From positions 3,916,001 through 3,980,000 of the forward strand of contig NZ_CP040396.1 of assembly GCF_005577435.1 (NCBI RefSeq): DNA of 64,000 nt. The letters run 5' to 3'. Below are positions 50,639 to 61,095 of the stretch, in pieces; position 1 is the stretch's first letter; each line of letters begins with the position of its first letter. The notes under the pieces are model-generated. The model did not search any database. It saw only the letters and a program-made list of their open reading frames with translations, and was not told the DNA's origin. Source of the DNA: Paenibacillus algicola. GTDB lineage: Bacteria; Bacillota; Bacilli; Paenibacillales; Paenibacillaceae. A program made the translations under genes and the position numbers.

Positions 50639-51715
50639 TTACATTTGTCTGTCAATAAATACTTGATCCTGCAGACGCTTCAGACCTTCTTTAATCGTGC
50701 GCGCCCGCACCTCTCCGATGCCGTCCACTTCATCGAGCTCATCAATGCTCGCCGCCATAATGCTCGGCAAATCCTCAAATGTATCCACCAGATTACGAAT
50801 AATGACATTCGGCAGCCGCGGGATTTTATTCAGGATGCGGTAGCCCCGGGGAAGCACTTCCTCATCGGCGGTAGCTGTGGAGGAGGGATAGCCCAACAGC
50901 CGAAGAATGAGATTAATATCGAGAAGCTCCTCGTCATCCAGCCGCTTCAATGCATGAATAATCTCTCTGACGTTCTCCTCGCTGTACTCCTTGGCATAAT
51001 CGGCATACAGGAACCAGGCTTCCTCTTCAATGTTGCTGACGAGCTCTTCCATCTGCATACTGATCAAACGGCCTTCGTTACCCAACTCATTGATATACCG
51101 TTTAATCTCCTTCTTAATCCTTAACACCATTTCGACCCGTTGAATAACATTTACGACTTCGTGGATTGTAACCAGCTCTTCAAATTCCGAGGCGGACAGG
51201 TTCGTCAGCGACTGGTTCAGCACCACCCGGTAACGCTCCAGTGTCTGAATAGCCTGATTCGCTTTGGTCAGGATGACGCCAATTTCCTTCAGAGAATAAC
51301 GGATCGAGCCCTGATACAGCGTAATAATGTTCCGGCGCTGGGAGATGGACACCACCAGCTTCCCCGTCTGCTTCGCCACCCGTTCTGCAGTACGGTGCCG
51401 AATTCCGGTTTCGATGGAGGAGATCGAGGAGTCCGGAATGAGCTGGGTATTGGCATACAGTATCCGCCTTAAATCCTCACTCAGAATAATCGCACCGTCC
51501 ATCTTGGCCAGCTCATACAAGTAGTTCGGCGAGAAGTCACAATTGATGGAGAAGCCTCCGTCTACAACCTCCATCACCTCTGGACTGTAGCCGACCACGA
51601 GCAGGGCCCCGGTTTTGGCGCGCAGCACGTTCTCCAGTCCGTCACGGAAAGCTGTCCCCGGTGCCACCAGCTTCAGCAGTTCATTCATTTTGTCCAGTTG
51701 AACCGATTCTTTCAC
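50639..51715 (-). CDS. disA: Diadenylate cyclase / DNA integrity scanning protein DisA
   Basis: 358 residues. It makes c-di-AMP and scans chromosomes for damage before sporulation. Seen: DAC domain with DGA at residues 73-75 and RHR at 106-108, both intact; a central helical spine; and a C-terminal helix-hairpin-helix [20 protein letters not shown] near 321-340 that binds branched DNA. It follows radA by 13 nt; RadA is a known partner that limits DisA activity. Confidence 0.97.
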   Translation of the reverse strand: MKESVQLDKMNELLKLVAPGTAFRDGLENVLRAKTGALLVVGYSPEVMEVVDGGFSINCDFSPNYLYELAKMDGAIILSEDLRRILYANTQLIPDSSISSIETGIRHRTAERVAKQTGKLVVSISQRRNIITLYQGSIRYSLKEIGVILTKANQAIQTLERYRVVLNQSLTNLSASEFEELVTIHEVVNVIQRVEMVLRIKKEIKRYINELGNEGRLISMQMEELVSNIEEEAWFLYADYAKEYSEENVREIIHALKRLDDEELLDINLILRLLGYPSSTATADEEVLPRGYRILNKIPRLPNVIIRNLVDTFEDLPSIMAASIDELDEVDGIGEVRARTIKEGLKRLQDQVFIDRQM

Positions 51716-51728
51716 CTTAGTATGCCCC

Positions 51729-53096
51729 CTAATTTAACGCAACCGCTAACGCATCTGCTACCGTATTAACTCCAATAATTTCTATGCCCTTGGGATGCTT
51801 CCATCCCTTCAGGCTCTTCTCGGGCAGGATAACCCGTTTAAAGCCCAGCTTCTGCGCTTCCTTCACCCGCTGCTCCGCACGGGACACTGCCCGCACTTCA
51901 CCGGTCAGGCCGACTTCTCCGAAGATGACGTCATACGGCTTCGTCGGTACATCGCGGAAGCTGGATGCAATGCTGACTGCGATCGCAAGATCCACAGCCG
52001 GCTCATCCAGCTTCACGCCCCCGGCTACATTAAGGTAAGCGTCCTGATTCTGCAGGAACATGCCCATCCTTTTCTCCAGCACCGCAATAATGAGATTCAT
52101 CCGGTGATGATCTACCCCGGTGCCCATCCGCCTTGGAGACGGAAAATGAGTCGATGAGATCAAAGCCTGCAGCTCCACAAGTACGGGCCGTGTGCCTTCC
52201 ATGCTCGCTACCACCGTAGAGCCGGCTACCCCCAGCGGACGCTCGGAGAGAAACAGCTCGGATGGATTGCCAACCTCCCGCAGCCCCTCCTCACCCATTT
52301 CAAAAATCCCCATCTCGTTCGTGGAGCCGAAGCGGTTCTTCACGGCGCGCAGCAGCCGGTACGTATGATGGCGTTCCCCTTCAAAATAAAGCACGCAATC
52401 CACCATATGCTCCAGCATCCGCGGTCCCGCGATGGCTCCTTCCTTCGTCACGTGGCCCACGAGCACTGTAGCGATGCCCTTGACCTTCGCAATCCGCATA
52501 AACCGGGCGGTACATTCCCGCACCTGCGATACGCTTCCCGGAGCACTTGAAATATCCGGCTGATACACCGTCTGAATGGAGTCAATGACCACAAACTGCG
52601 GCTGCACGCTTTCAATCGCTTCCTCCACACTCTCCAGATTCGTCTCGCAAAGCACAAACAGCTCCGGGGATAAGGCCCCTAGGCGGTCAGCACGAAGCTT
52701 GGTCTGGCGAACCGATTCCTCTCCCGAGATATACAGCACCCGCAGCCCGCGATTAGCCAGCTGATTCGAGGTTTGGAGAAGCAGGGTTGATTTGCCGATG
52801 CCCGGATCACCGCCGACAAGCACAAGTGAACCCGGGACGAGTCCGCCGCCGAGTACTCTGTTCAGCTCTATAATGCCGGTCTCGATCCGGGGCTCCTTGC
52901 CGCTCTCCACATTCAGGATGGATACGGGCTTCTCTTTACTATGAAATACGGGCGAATTCATGCCCTGTGTCTTGATTACCGTCTCGGTTTCTTCCACCAT
53001 GGAGTTCCAGGCCTGACAGCCTGGGCATTTGCCGTACCATTTCGGCGATTCATAGCCGCAGTCGGTACAATAAAACTTGGTTTTGGATTTAGCCAT
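51729..53096 (-). CDS. radA: DNA repair protein RadA
   Basis: 455 residues. A DnaB-type/RecA-like branch-migration helicase in recombination. Seen: N-terminal zinc finger with [18 protein letters not shown] near 9-26, Walker [11 protein letters not shown] near 93-102, the RadA-specific [13 protein letters not shown] near 253-265 and a C-terminal Lon-like domain with [17 protein letters not shown] near 370-386. It follows clpC across a terminator and starts a radA-disA unit. Confidence 0.97.
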   Translation of the reverse strand: MAKSKTKFYCTDCGYESPKWYGKCPGCQAWNSMVEETETVIKTQGMNSPVFHSKEKPVSILNVESGKEPRIETGIIELNRVLGGGLVPGSLVLVGGDPGIGKSTLLLQTSNQLANRGLRVLYISGEESVRQTKLRADRLGALSPELFVLCETNLESVEEAIESVQPQFVVIDSIQTVYQPDISSAPGSVSQVRECTARFMRIAKVKGIATVLVGHVTKEGAIAGPRMLEHMVDCVLYFEGERHHTYRLLRAVKNRFGSTNEMGIFEMGEEGLREVGNPSELFLSERPLGVAGSTVVASMEGTRPVLVELQALISSTHFPSPRRMGTGVDHHRMNLIIAVLEKRMGMFLQNQDAYLNVAGGVKLDEPAVDLAIAVSIASSFRDVPTKPYDVIFGEVGLTGEVRAVSRAEQRVKEAQKLGFKRVILPEKSLKGWKHPKGIEIIGVNTVADALAVALN

Positions 53097-53396
53097 GTTC
53101 TCTCCTTTATGATGACCATCCTTTACAAAAAACCATAAGTCTTTTGCGAATTAGGCATTACTCAAAGTTTACCATTGATCACAAACCAACGTAAAGGCAA
53201 ATCGGGAATCCTCTCCTTGATTATCGGTCTGTTTTTCCTAAAGCCTTACTGTATATACAAAAAAAGCAGGCCTTCGCGCATCATGCATCGGCCTGCTTCT
53301 TCAATCGCGATCACAGCAGAGGAGCATGCTGCCGGCTGTCGCCGGCAACTTTTACTCTCCTGCCTGATGAGATCCTGTATCTTATTATGACTTGGG
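53097..53396. other. Gap between clpC and radA
   Basis: About 300 bp holding the clpC terminator (53259-53298). The radA promoter should be in the low part; a convincing -35/-10 pair was not found. No gene recognised. Confidence 0.4.
53259..53298 (-). terminator. Terminator of the ctsR-clpC operon
   Basis: Minus strand AAGCAGGCC/GGCCTGCTT stem around a 17-nt loop, then TTTTTTTGT. It lies about 100 bp after the clpC stop. Confidence 0.88.
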
Positions 53397-55844
53397 TTAC
53401 TCCTGCTGCGCCGGGGCAGCCTGCGTTTTGGTTACGGTCAACGCGCCTTCGCTCTCGTCGATCAGCAGCTGATCTCCTTTGGAGATATTGCCCTTCAGCA
53501 GCTCCTCGGACAAACGATCCTCTATATGCTTCTGAATCGCTCTGCGGAGCGGACGGGCACCGAATGCCGGATCATAGCCTTCCTTCGCCAGGAATGCCTT
53601 TGCTTGATCGGTCAGCTCGAACTCCACATTGAAGTCACGCAGCCGCTTCTTCAGCTCATCCGACATCAGCGTCACAATCTCGCCGATGTGCTTCTCTTCC
53701 AGGGAGTGGAACACGATGATTTCATCAATCCGGTTCAGGAATTCAGGACGGAAGCTCTTCTTCAGCTCATCCATGACCTTGCCCTTCATGTTGTTATAAT
53801 CATGGCCCGCATCCAGCGATGCCGTGAAGCCGAGGGTAGAGTTACGCTTGATCGCTTCCGCTCCAACGTTAGAGGTCAGAATGATCAGCGTGTTGCGGAA
53901 GTCAACAACCCGGCCCTTGGAATCGGTCAAGCGTCCATCCTCCAGCACTTGCAGCAGGATGTTAAACACTTCCGGATGAGCCTTCTCAATCTCATCAAGC
54001 AGGACGACGGAATAAGGCTTGCGGCGAACCTTCTCGGTCAGCTGGCCGCCCTCATCATAGCCGACATATCCTGGAGGCGCTCCAACGAGCCTCGAAGTCG
54101 AGTGCTTCTCCATGTACTCGGACATGTCGATCCGCACCACGGCGTTCTCATCGCCGAACATGGCTTCTGCCAATGCACGGGCAAGCTCAGTCTTACCTAC
54201 ACCGGTTGGACCGAGGAAGATGAAGGAGCCCATTGGGCGCTTCGGATCCTTCAGGCCAGCGCGGGAGCGGCGTACGGCACGGCTGACTGCCTTGACGGCT
54301 TCCTCCTGGCCAATGACCCGGCTGTGAAGCAGCTGCTCCATGTTCAGCAGGCGCTCGGTCTCTTCTTCCTTCAGCTTGTTCACAGGAATACCGGTCCAGA
54401 TGGCTACCACATCCGCAATATCCTCCGGAGTTACCTCGGAATCTGTACGTCCCTGCTTCTCTTTCCACTGGTTCTTCGTCACTTCCAGCTCTTCACGCAG
54501 CTTCTGCTCCGTATCACGGAGCGCCGCAGCCTTCTCAAACTCCTGGCTCTGTACAGCAGCATCCTTCTCCTTGCGGATATCCTCCAGACGAGATTCCTGA
54601 TCCTTCAGGTTCGGTGGAATGGTGTACGTATGCAGCCTTACCTTCGAGCCTGCTTCATCAATCAGATCGATCGCTTTATCTGGCAGGAAGCGGTCTGTAA
54701 TATAACGGTCGGACAAGCGTACCGCCTGTTCAATCGCTTCATCGGTAATTTTGACACGGTGATGCGCTTCATACCGGTCACGCAGACCGTACAGAATCTG
54801 GATGGCCTCTTCCGGAGACGGCTGATCCACCGTAATCGGCTGGAAGCGGCGCTCCAGTGCAGCATCCTTCTCGATGTACTTGCGGTACTCATCCAGGGTA
54901 GTTGCCCCGATGCACTGCAGCTCGCCCCGAGCCAGAGAAGGCTTCAGAATGTTGGAGGCATCAATAGCTCCTTCTGCGCCGCCCGCACCAATCAGCGTAT
55001 GCAATTCGTCGATAAACAGAACAATATTGCCTGCCTGGCGAATCTCGTCCATGATTTTCTTCAGGCGGTCCTCGAACTCACCGCGATATTTCGTACCGGC
55101 CACCACGGAGCCCATATCGAGCGTCATCACTCGCTTGTCACGCAGCGTTTCCGGAATTTCATTATTAATAATTTTCTGGGCCAGGCCTTCGGCGATTGCC
55201 GTCTTACCTACCCCTGGCTCACCAATCAGCACCGGATTGTTCTTCGTCCGGCGGCTCAGCACCTGAATAACGCGCTCAATTTCCTTGCTGCGCCCGATTA
55301 CCGGGTCCAGATTGCCTTCCTTCGCAATCGCTGTAAGATCACGCGCCAGGCTGTCCAGCGTTGGCGTATTGACATTTTGCGGCTGGCCGTGATGGCTCGA
55401 AACCGCTTCGCTGCTGCCAAGCAGCTGCAGCACCTGCTGACGCGCTTTGTTCAGGCTGATGCCCAGATTGTTCAGCACCCGTGCAGCCACACCTTCGCCT
55501 TCGCGAATGAGTCCCAGCAGAATATGCTCGGTGCCCACATACGTGTGGCCCAGCTTCCGCGCCTCATCCATCGAGAGCTCAATGACCTTCTTCGCTCTTG
55601 GGGTGTAGGCAATATTCGTCGGCTGTTCCTGACCGCGTCCGATCAAGGTCTCTACCTCATCCTGAATCTTCTCAAGACCCAGTCCAAGACCGATCAATGC
55701 TTTGGCGGCAATACCGTCGCCTTCCCGGATTAATCCGAGCAAAATATGTTCTGTACCGATATTATTATGGCCAAGCCGTACTGCTTCTTCCTGAGCCAGT
55801 GCGAGCACCTTCTGTGCACGTTCCGTAAATCTGCCAAACATCAT
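53397..55844 (-). CDS. clpC: ATP-dependent Clp protease ATP-binding subunit ClpC
   Basis: 815 residues from ATG 55842-55844, with GGAGGTGCAATACTT before it; a second ATG follows at once. AAA+ unfoldase that feeds ClpP. Seen: two N-terminal Clp-N repeats (about 1-150), first AAA+ with Walker [10 protein letters not shown] near 208-216, a middle domain (about 410-475) that binds McsB/MecA, second AAA+ with [20 protein letters not shown] near 545-564, and a C-terminal [18 protein letters not shown]. Last gene of the CtsR-controlled operon. Confidence 0.97.
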   Translation of the reverse strand: MMFGRFTERAQKVLALAQEEAVRLGHNNIGTEHILLGLIREGDGIAAKALIGLGLGLEKIQDEVETLIGRGQEQPTNIAYTPRAKKVIELSMDEARKLGHTYVGTEHILLGLIREGEGVAARVLNNLGISLNKARQQVLQLLGSSEAVSSHHGQPQNVNTPTLDSLARDLTAIAKEGNLDPVIGRSKEIERVIQVLSRRTKNNPVLIGEPGVGKTAIAEGLAQKIINNEIPETLRDKRVMTLDMGSVVAGTKYRGEFEDRLKKIMDEIRQAGNIVLFIDELHTLIGAGGAEGAIDASNILKPSLARGELQCIGATTLDEYRKYIEKDAALERRFQPITVDQPSPEEAIQILYGLRDRYEAHHRVKITDEAIEQAVRLSDRYITDRFLPDKAIDLIDEAGSKVRLHTYTIPPNLKDQESRLEDIRKEKDAAVQSQEFEKAAALRDTEQKLREELEVTKNQWKEKQGRTDSEVTPEDIADVVAIWTGIPVNKLKEEETERLLNMEQLLHSRVIGQEEAVKAVSRAVRRSRAGLKDPKRPMGSFIFLGPTGVGKTELARALAEAMFGDENAVVRIDMSEYMEKHSTSRLVGAPPGYVGYDEGGQLTEKVRRKPYSVVLLDEIEKAHPEVFNILLQVLEDGRLTDSKGRVVDFRNTLIILTSNVGAEAIKRNSTLGFTASLDAGHDYNNMKGKVMDELKKSFRPEFLNRIDEIIVFHSLEEKHIGEIVTLMSDELKKRLRDFNVEFELTDQAKAFLAKEGYDPAFGARPLRRAIQKHIEDRLSEELLKGNISKGDQLLIDESEGALTVTKTQAAPAQQE

Positions 55845-55913
55845 AAGTATTGCACCTCCATGATTGATGGTTGTATTGATTTTAAACGCAGCGCCGTCAT
55901 TTTGCAAAATGGT

Positions 55914-56993
55914 TTAGCAAGGCTCCTGCTGCTGCCCGCTTAGCGTCTGCCGAATCAGCTTCGCCCGGCAAGAGTCCCGGTCGCCCAGATGGATGCTCTC
56001 CCCGAATTTCTTTTGCAGAAATCCGGGCTGGGTCATCACGTTCAGCTCATTCATCACGGAGCTGGACGGACCGTCCAGCAGACCCAAATCCACGCCAAGA
56101 CGAACGTCGGACAGGCGCTGCGCAGCTTCCTTAGACTCCATCACAGCTGCATAGGACAAAATGCCATATGATCTCATAACCCGGTCCGTAATCCGCAGCC
56201 GGGAGTCGTTCAGCAGCTTCGCGCGCGCATTTTTCTCATGTTCGATAATTTGCAGCACGACGCTGTGCAGGTTATCTATAATTTCATGCTCGGTCTGTCC
56301 GAGCGTAATTTGATTCGATATTTGAAAAAGATTGCCGAGTGCTTCACTGCCCTCGCCATAAATTCCGCGCACCGTCAAGCCAACCTGGGATACCGCCGAC
56401 AGAATCCGATTAATCTGCTGGGTCATGACCAGCGCGGGCAGATGCATCATAACTGACGCTCGAAGGCCGGTGCCGACATTGGTAGGGCAGCTCGTCATAT
56501 AGCCGCGCTTGTCGTCAAACGCATAATCGAGCTTCTCTTCAAAAGCATCATCAAGCTCTGTGGCCTTCTCCCAAGCCTCCATGACCTGAAAGCCAGGATA
56601 CAGGCACTGGATGCGTAAATGATCCTCTTCATTAATCATAATACTGATAGATTCATCGTCGTTTAACACGACTGCCCCGTTTCTCGACTCATTGGCAAGG
56701 TTCGGGCTGATCAGATGCTTCTCGACAAGCACCTTCTTATCCAGGTCGTCCAGCTCATCCAGATGGATGATGTGAAAGGCAGGAGTCCCCTCCTCGCACA
56801 GCCCTTCCTGGATCACCCCGGTCAGGATGCTCAGCACCTCACCGGACTGCTGGTTGGTCGCTAGCAGCGGGAACGGAAGCTGACGCAGATTGCGTGCTAC
56901 CCGCACCCGGGTACTGATGACAATATCAGAATCCTGACCGCTTCCGCGCATCCACTCGCTGAGTGCGTGTTCGGTGAACCGGAGATTCGACAT
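55914..56993 (-). CDS. mcsB: Protein-arginine kinase McsB
   Basis: 359 residues from ATG 56991-56993; GGAGGAATGC precedes it, and a GTG one codon upstream is an alternative. It phosphorylates Arg in CtsR and in misfolded proteins, marking them for ClpCP. Phosphagen-kinase fold: ISTRVRVARNLRQLPFP near 26-42, the catalytic Glu region and DDKRGYMTSCPTNVGTGLRA with the conserved Cys near 160-179. The pArg pocket residues were not checked one by one. It needs McsA, encoded next to it. Confidence 0.96.
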   Translation of the reverse strand: MSNLRFTEHALSEWMRGSGQDSDIVISTRVRVARNLRQLPFPLLATNQQSGEVLSILTGVIQEGLCEEGTPAFHIIHLDELDDLDKKVLVEKHLISPNLANESRNGAVVLNDDESISIMINEEDHLRIQCLYPGFQVMEAWEKATELDDAFEEKLDYAFDDKRGYMTSCPTNVGTGLRASVMMHLPALVMTQQINRILSAVSQVGLTVRGIYGEGSEALGNLFQISNQITLGQTEHEIIDNLHSVVLQIIEHEKNARAKLLNDSRLRITDRVMRSYGILSYAAVMESKEAAQRLSDVRLGVDLGLLDGPSSSVMNELNVMTQPGFLQKKFGESIHLGDRDSCRAKLIRQTLSGQQQEPC

Positions 56994-57048
56994 CACGCAT
57001 TCCTCCTACTAAAATAAATGCAGCTTGTAAGCAAAGAGACCGACTAAA

Positions 57049-57576
57049 CTACGGGGTCAGCCCCTTCTCTAACTCCCGGATCTGGTCGCGGATTTGCGCG
57101 GCCGTTTCGAATTCTTCCTGAACAATGTGTTCATGCAGCTCTTTTTTCAGCTCGGCGATCTTCCGCTTTGTCTGAATGCGTCCACCGCTTCGCTTCGGCA
57201 CCTTGCCGACATGCGTGGTGCTGCCGTGCACCCTTTTGAACAAGGGATCCAGGCGATCCGAGAAATAGCTGTAGCAGGAGCTGCAGCCGAAGCGGCCCAG
57301 CTTGCTGAACTGGGTATAGGTCATCCCGCATTCCTCACACCTTGGAACCTGAGGTGCTTTGGCGCCGGACAGCTGCCCTTTACCCGATGGATCCAGATCC
57401 AGCAGGCCGGAGAGCAGGCTGTGGATCGAGAAGCCATTCGCCGTTCCGGGGATCATCTCCCCCTTCTCCCTCGCACAGGTCTCGCAAAAATGGAATTCCG
57501 TCTTCTCGCCATTCACAATCTTCGTAAAATGAAGCGTCGCCGGACGGATTCCGCATTCCTGGCACACCATACTCAT
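57049..57576 (-). CDS. mcsA: McsA, activator of McsB
   Basis: 175 residues. Two zinc-finger pairs, CQEC near 5-8 with CETC near 31-34, and CEEC near 80-83 with CSSC near 98-101, then a UVR domain (KKELHEHIVQEEFETAAQIRDQ-like segment near 144-165). It activates McsB and links it to ClpC. GGGGAGAG precedes the ATG. It follows ctsR by 28 nt. Confidence 0.95.
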   Translation of the reverse strand: MSMVCQECGIRPATLHFTKIVNGEKTEFHFCETCAREKGEMIPGTANGFSIHSLLSGLLDLDPSGKGQLSGAKAPQVPRCEECGMTYTQFSKLGRFGCSSCYSYFSDRLDPLFKRVHGSTTHVGKVPKRSGGRIQTKRKIAELKKELHEHIVQEEFETAAQIRDQIRELEKGLTP

Positions 57577-57604
57577 TCACTCTCCCCTCTACAATAGACC
57601 GTGT

Positions 57605-58066
57605 TTACTTGCCCAGCAGCGACAGCAGCATCGCCTTCATGACCCGGGAACGGAGCTCATCGCGATAAGGAAGCTTCAGATTCAGACACTCCCTGGATAT
57701 CGCACCCCGCATCAGACAGGCCTCCCGCTTGCTCAGAAATCCGGATTCCTCCAGCTGGTAGATCAGCCCTTCCGCTGCAGTCTGGTCTATATGGCTGCCG
57801 ATACTGTGATGTAGATGATGGTGCAGCTCCGTGTGCTGAGGCAGCTCGATCCGCTGAATGCGAATGTAGCCGCCGCCGCCTCGCTTGCTCTCCACCAAAT
57901 ACCCTTTCTCCAAGGTGAAACGGGTCTGGATGACATAATTAATCTGGGAAGGGACGCACGAAAATTGCTCGGCTAGATCATTCCGCTGAATTTCGATCGT
58001 GCCTTCCTTACTGTCCTGTAGACTGCCCTTTAAATATTGTTCGATAATATCCGAGATATTACGCAT
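57605..58066 (-). CDS. ctsR: Heat-shock repressor CtsR
   Basis: 153 residues from ATG 58064-58066, since GGAGGATG lies 8 nt upstream; an ATG at 58075 is too close to it. Seen: winged helix-turn-helix with IEIQRNDLAEQFSCVPSQIN near 25-44, then the glycine-rich wing SKRGGGGYIRIQRI near 60-73 that senses temperature and reaches the DNA minor groove, and a C-terminal four-helix domain. It represses its own operon through the operator at 58186. Confidence 0.96.
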   Translation of the reverse strand: MRNISDIIEQYLKGSLQDSKEGTIEIQRNDLAEQFSCVPSQINYVIQTRFTLEKGYLVESKRGGGGYIRIQRIELPQHTELHHHLHHSIGSHIDQTAAEGLIYQLEESGFLSKREACLMRGAISRECLNLKLPYRDELRSRVMKAMLLSLLGK

Positions 58067-58185
58067 GTTGTTCATCCTCCACTGATTGAAACGCTAAGCC
58101 GTCTTCATCTTACACGTGTCGCACAGAGTCTTGCTCCTGGTTATGTTTAACCACCTGCAAACCATTAGAATCCCTTTTCGCTGAC

Positions 58186-58202
58186 TTTGACTTTCTTTGA
58201 CT
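58186..58202 (-). promoter_or_regulatory. CtsR operator
   Basis: Minus strand AGTCAAAGAAAGTCAAA: two direct AGTCAAA heptads with a 3-bp spacer, an exact fit to the known consensus RGTCAAANANRGTCAAA. A third partial repeat follows (GTCAG). It lies just downstream of the -10 box, over the expected start of transcription. Confidence 0.93.
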
Positions 58203-58210
58203 TTGATAAT

Positions 58211-58238
58211 ATTATAGCATATTTTTATGATTTGCCAA
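58211..58238 (-). promoter_or_regulatory. sigma-A promoter of ctsR-mcsA-mcsB-clpC
   Basis: Minus strand TTGGCA (58233-58238), 16-bp spacer, TATAAT (58211-58216). The leader to ctsR is about 140 nt. Confidence 0.8.
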
Positions 58239-58332
58239 GAGCTCCGTTATCATTTTTAACCGGGCTGTTGGAGAATATTCATGCCGCTTCAAAATTCACC
58301 CTTACCAGCCTTGCCTCACCCTTTATCCTGCC

Positions 58333-58386
58333 AAAAAAGCCCCTGCCGTACAGCGGCAGCATCTGCTGCCCTTGCACGGCATAGGG
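58333..58386 (-). terminator. Terminator of the double ABC operon
   Basis: Minus strand CCCCTATGCCGTGCA pairs with TGTACGGCAGGGGC over an inner GGGCAGCAGATGCTGCC hairpin, followed by TTTTTT. It lies about 60 bp after the last permease gene. Confidence 0.85.
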
Positions 58387-58447
58387 GATAGGGAATCCGG
58401 GCGCTGCCGGAACTGTTATGATCGTATTCTCTCACATCAAGCGCGCT

Positions 58448-59194
58448 TTAGCTTACTTCTACTTTACGCTCAATCAGCTTCTTCGTGAAATACACAAGAA
58501 CGGCTACCACGATCAGCTCCAGAAGCAGCGGTCCCCAGGGGATTTCCGTGATGGGTCTAACCGGGGAGGCTGCAGACTCCTGGACACCGATTTGGAGCAC
58601 AAAGATTTTGTTCGTCCAGGCGTTCGGTTCCCCTTCAATCCGGTCACCCAGCCAGGAAACGACGCTTGGAATCGCAATGGACAGCGCAATGCCGAGCCAC
58701 AGGCCTCCTTTTGCAGAAAATACTCTTGCCACCGTTACACAGAAGAGCACCGTAACCACAAAGGAAGTAAATTGCCACAAAAGTGCAAGAATCATCAAAG
58801 TCCAATCCAGCCAGTGTAACACGCCAACCTGCATGAATGCCTGCCAATTCTCACTCCAAAGCACCAGAATATGAGCACTTATCAGCAGCACAATAAAGAA
58901 CAGCGCCATCCAGGACTGCACAACGGTAGAGATCATCCCGGAGGATACCGGGACCGGAAGCAGGCGCCGGCTGTAAGAGCGGATATTATGGTCAAATGTC
59001 TTAAACACAATGATTTGCAGGATGACCCCCGTCATGGCATAGGCCACCATGCTAAGAACCAATGTCACTTCATCCTTCCAGTACCCCAGACTATTCAGCG
59101 TAAGCATGACGCCCTGCAGAAGAACCAGCACCGTGATCAGAGCCAGCACCGCTCTTCCATTCCGTTTCCAGTCATATTTCAGTAGCCTAATCAT
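58448..59194 (-). CDS. ABC transporter permease (six-helix, ABC-2 like)
   Basis: 248 residues. About six membrane helices (near 14-34, 45-65, 95-115, 125-150, 165-185, 215-235) and a basic C-terminus. A short GntR-regulated ATPase of the YtrB type is immediately upstream with a 4-nt overlap, so the two should form one transporter. No substrate-specific feature was recognised. Last gene of the five-gene operon. Confidence 0.78.
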   Translation of the reverse strand: MIRLLKYDWKRNGRAVLALITVLVLLQGVMLTLNSLGYWKDEVTLVLSMVAYAMTGVILQIIVFKTFDHNIRSYSRRLLPVPVSSGMISTVVQSWMALFFIVLLISAHILVLWSENWQAFMQVGVLHWLDWTLMILALLWQFTSFVVTVLFCVTVARVFSAKGGLWLGIALSIAIPSVVSWLGDRIEGEPNAWTNKIFVLQIGVQESAASPVRPITEIPWGPLLLELIVVAVLVYFTKKLIERKVEVS

Positions 59195-59892
59195 TCCGCA
59201 AACACCTCTTTAAACATCTCGTCAACACTTTTGCCATGCTTTAGGCGCAGCTGCTCAACTTCCTCATGCATGACCATTTCACCGTCCCGGATAAAGACAA
59301 TCTCATCAAAAATCCGCTCAATATCCCGCACCAAATGCGTAGATATGATAATGCTGCTGTCCTCATGATAAAACTCCACAATGGCATCCAAAATCTTGCC
59401 TCGCGCTACCGGATCTACGCCGCCAATCGGCTCGTCAAGCAAGTACAGAGCAGCATTGCGGGACAGCGCAAGCGTCAGCTGAAGCCGCTCGTTCATGCCC
59501 TTTGACAGTGCACTGATCTTGTCCTCCTGCTTCAGATTCATAAACTCCAGCATATGTGTCGCTTTCTCCATATCAAAATCGACGTAGAAATCACGGTAAA
59601 ACATCAGCGCGTCCTTCACCTTCATCCATGATTCTGTCAGCGGACGGTCTGGCATGAACGAGACCATACTTTTTGTCTTCGGTCCCGCAGGAAGCCCCTG
59701 AACCTCCACACTTCCGGAGGAAGGGGAGAGCAGACCTGCGGCCATTTTCATCAGGGTGCTTTTGCCGCTTCCGTTACTCCCCAGCAGTCCGATAATTTTT
59801 CCGCTTCCGACTGTCAAGGAAATGTCTTGCAGCGCAGTCTTGCGGCCATATTGCTTGGAAGCCCCTTTGAATTGAAGCAGATGCTCTACCAT
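59191..59892 (-). CDS. ABC transporter ATP-binding protein (YtrB-like)
   Basis: 233 residues. Walker A GLLGSNGSGKST near 35-46, signature region SALSKGMNERLQLTLAL near 130-146 (a relaxed LSGGQ: LSKGM) and Walker B LYLLDEPIGGVDPVARG near 153-169, His switch in STHLV near 188. Overlaps the regulator stop by one base and the permease start by four, showing tight coupling. In the YtrA class the GntR gene is usually followed by such an ATPase. Confidence 0.9.
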   Translation of the reverse strand: MVEHLLQFKGASKQYGRKTALQDISLTVGSGKIIGLLGSNGSGKSTLMKMAAGLLSPSSGSVEVQGLPAGPKTKSMVSFMPDRPLTESWMKVKDALMFYRDFYVDFDMEKATHMLEFMNLKQEDKISALSKGMNERLQLTLALSRNAALYLLDEPIGGVDPVARGKILDAIVEFYHEDSSIIISTHLVRDIERIFDEIVFIRDGEMVMHEEVEQLRLKHGKSVDEMFKEVFAE

Positions 59893-60278
59893 TAGCTCTT
59901 CCTCCCGTTGAATTCTCCGGTTCTGAATGCGTCCGAGACGATGGACAGAATATCCTGCTCCTGAAATCCGAGCTCTTTCATTTCTGTAATAAAATGCTGA
60001 ATCAGATCTCCAGCCATTTCTTTTTTAATGCTCATGATTTTGGATTCCTCACTTGTGACATACCGGCCGAGCCCCCGCTTGGTCTCCACGATCTCTTCAC
60101 GCTCCAGTTCCTGAAAGGTACGCTGTACGGTGTTGGGATTGATTTGCAGCAAGGAGGCAAGCTCACGCACAGACGGGATTTTGTCTCCCGACTGAAGCTT
60201 GCCGGTAATGATCTCTTTTTTGATGTAATTCATAATCTGAATATATATGGGCAGGTTGTTGTCAAATTCTATACTCAC
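59892..60278 (-). CDS. GntR/YtrA-type transcriptional regulator
   Basis: 128 residues with a GTG start (60276-60278) and AAAGGAGAAG upstream. Winged helix-turn-helix of GntR type: YIQIMNYIKKEIITGKLQSG near 12-31, IPSVRELASLLQINPNTVQR near 34-53 (recognition helix), then EREEIVETKRGLGRYVTS near 58-75. It has only a short helical C-terminal part, no UTRA or FCD domain, which is the YtrA subfamily. Its genes normally sit in operons with ABC transporters and repress them. Likely binds the palindrome at 62052. Confidence 0.92.
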   Translation of the reverse strand: MSIEFDNNLPIYIQIMNYIKKEIITGKLQSGDKIPSVRELASLLQINPNTVQRTFQELEREEIVETKRGLGRYVTSEESKIMSIKKEMAGDLIQHFITEMKELGFQEQDILSIVSDAFRTGEFNGRKS

Positions 60279-60336
60279 TGGGGTCTTCTCCTTTCAGCCG
60301 CTTGGGTAAGGGCTGCACCCGTCCTGGCTTTACCGC

Positions 60337-61095
60337 TTATGCAACATCACGCTTGTGAAACGTCCAGAAGCCGACCGCCAGAAACAGCAGCAGGTATACG
60401 GCCAGCAAGGAGGCCGAGAAGGTTAGTGACATTCCCGGAAGAGGCCCTGTTCCTCCATCCCTGTATATGGACAAATCTACGTTCACGAACGGCAGATATT
60501 TATACCAATTGTATCGGGTTAATAGCTGGTTTGCCAGACCCTGTGCCACAATCAGGAACATGCCGATGCCGATGGCTGCGCCGGTGGAGCGGGTCACAAT
60601 ACTGACGACAAAGGTAATCGTTACATACAGGAGAGTGTACACCAGACTGTAGAGCGTACTCCACAGCAAATCTATGAAGGTCATATTTCCACCCGATGCT
60701 TCAAAAAAGAGCGCTCCCGCCGCCAACCCCGCTGCCAGCGTGAAAGCAGCCAGCGTCACAAGATACATCAAAATTGCTGTATACTTGGAGGCCAGGATCT
60801 TGCTGCGACTTTGTGCACGGACAAGCAGCAGCTTAATGGTTCCGAAGCTGAATTCCATCGACACCAGACCCGCTGTAGATACGATCGCCAGCAAAGTCAT
60901 CATCTGCCCCATTCCTTGGGTGCTTACGGCCAGTTGGGCAAATTCCAATGTCGTACTAGAGCCGGAGGCAAATGAATCGATCAGGTATGCGATGCCAAAA
61001 GCCATGGCTGCCAGCAGAGCATACGGGAGAACAAAGCTTTTCTTTTTAAACATCTTCAGCCATTCGTTGATGGTCAGCTTTACAAAGCTACGCAA
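60337..61095 (-). CDS. ABC transporter permease (BcrB-like)
   Basis: 252 residues. Six predicted membrane helices: near 19-40, 62-82 (weak), 105-130, 145-170, 175-195 and 228-248. Starts 8 nt before the stop of the upstream ATPase, i.e. overlapping and coupled. Permeases of this type often work with BcrA-like ATPases in export or resistance to peptide antibiotics; no substrate can be assigned. Confidence 0.82.
   Translation of the reverse strand: MRSFVKLTINEWLKMFKKKSFVLPYALLAAMAFGIAYLIDSFASGSSTTLEFAQLAVSTQGMGQMMTLLAIVSTAGLVSMEFSFGTIKLLLVRAQSRSKILASKYTAILMYLVTLAAFTLAAGLAAGALFFEASGGNMTFIDLLWSTLYSLVYTLLYVTITFVVSIVTRSTGAAIGIGMFLIVAQGLANQLLTRYNWYKYLPFVNVDLSIYRDGGTGPLPGMSLTFSASLLAVYLLLFLAVGFWTFHKRDVA

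Noticed and set aside
53526..55733. 735-codon open frame antisense to clpC
   Set aside because: Same codon-bias artefact; no start signal and no recognisable domain.
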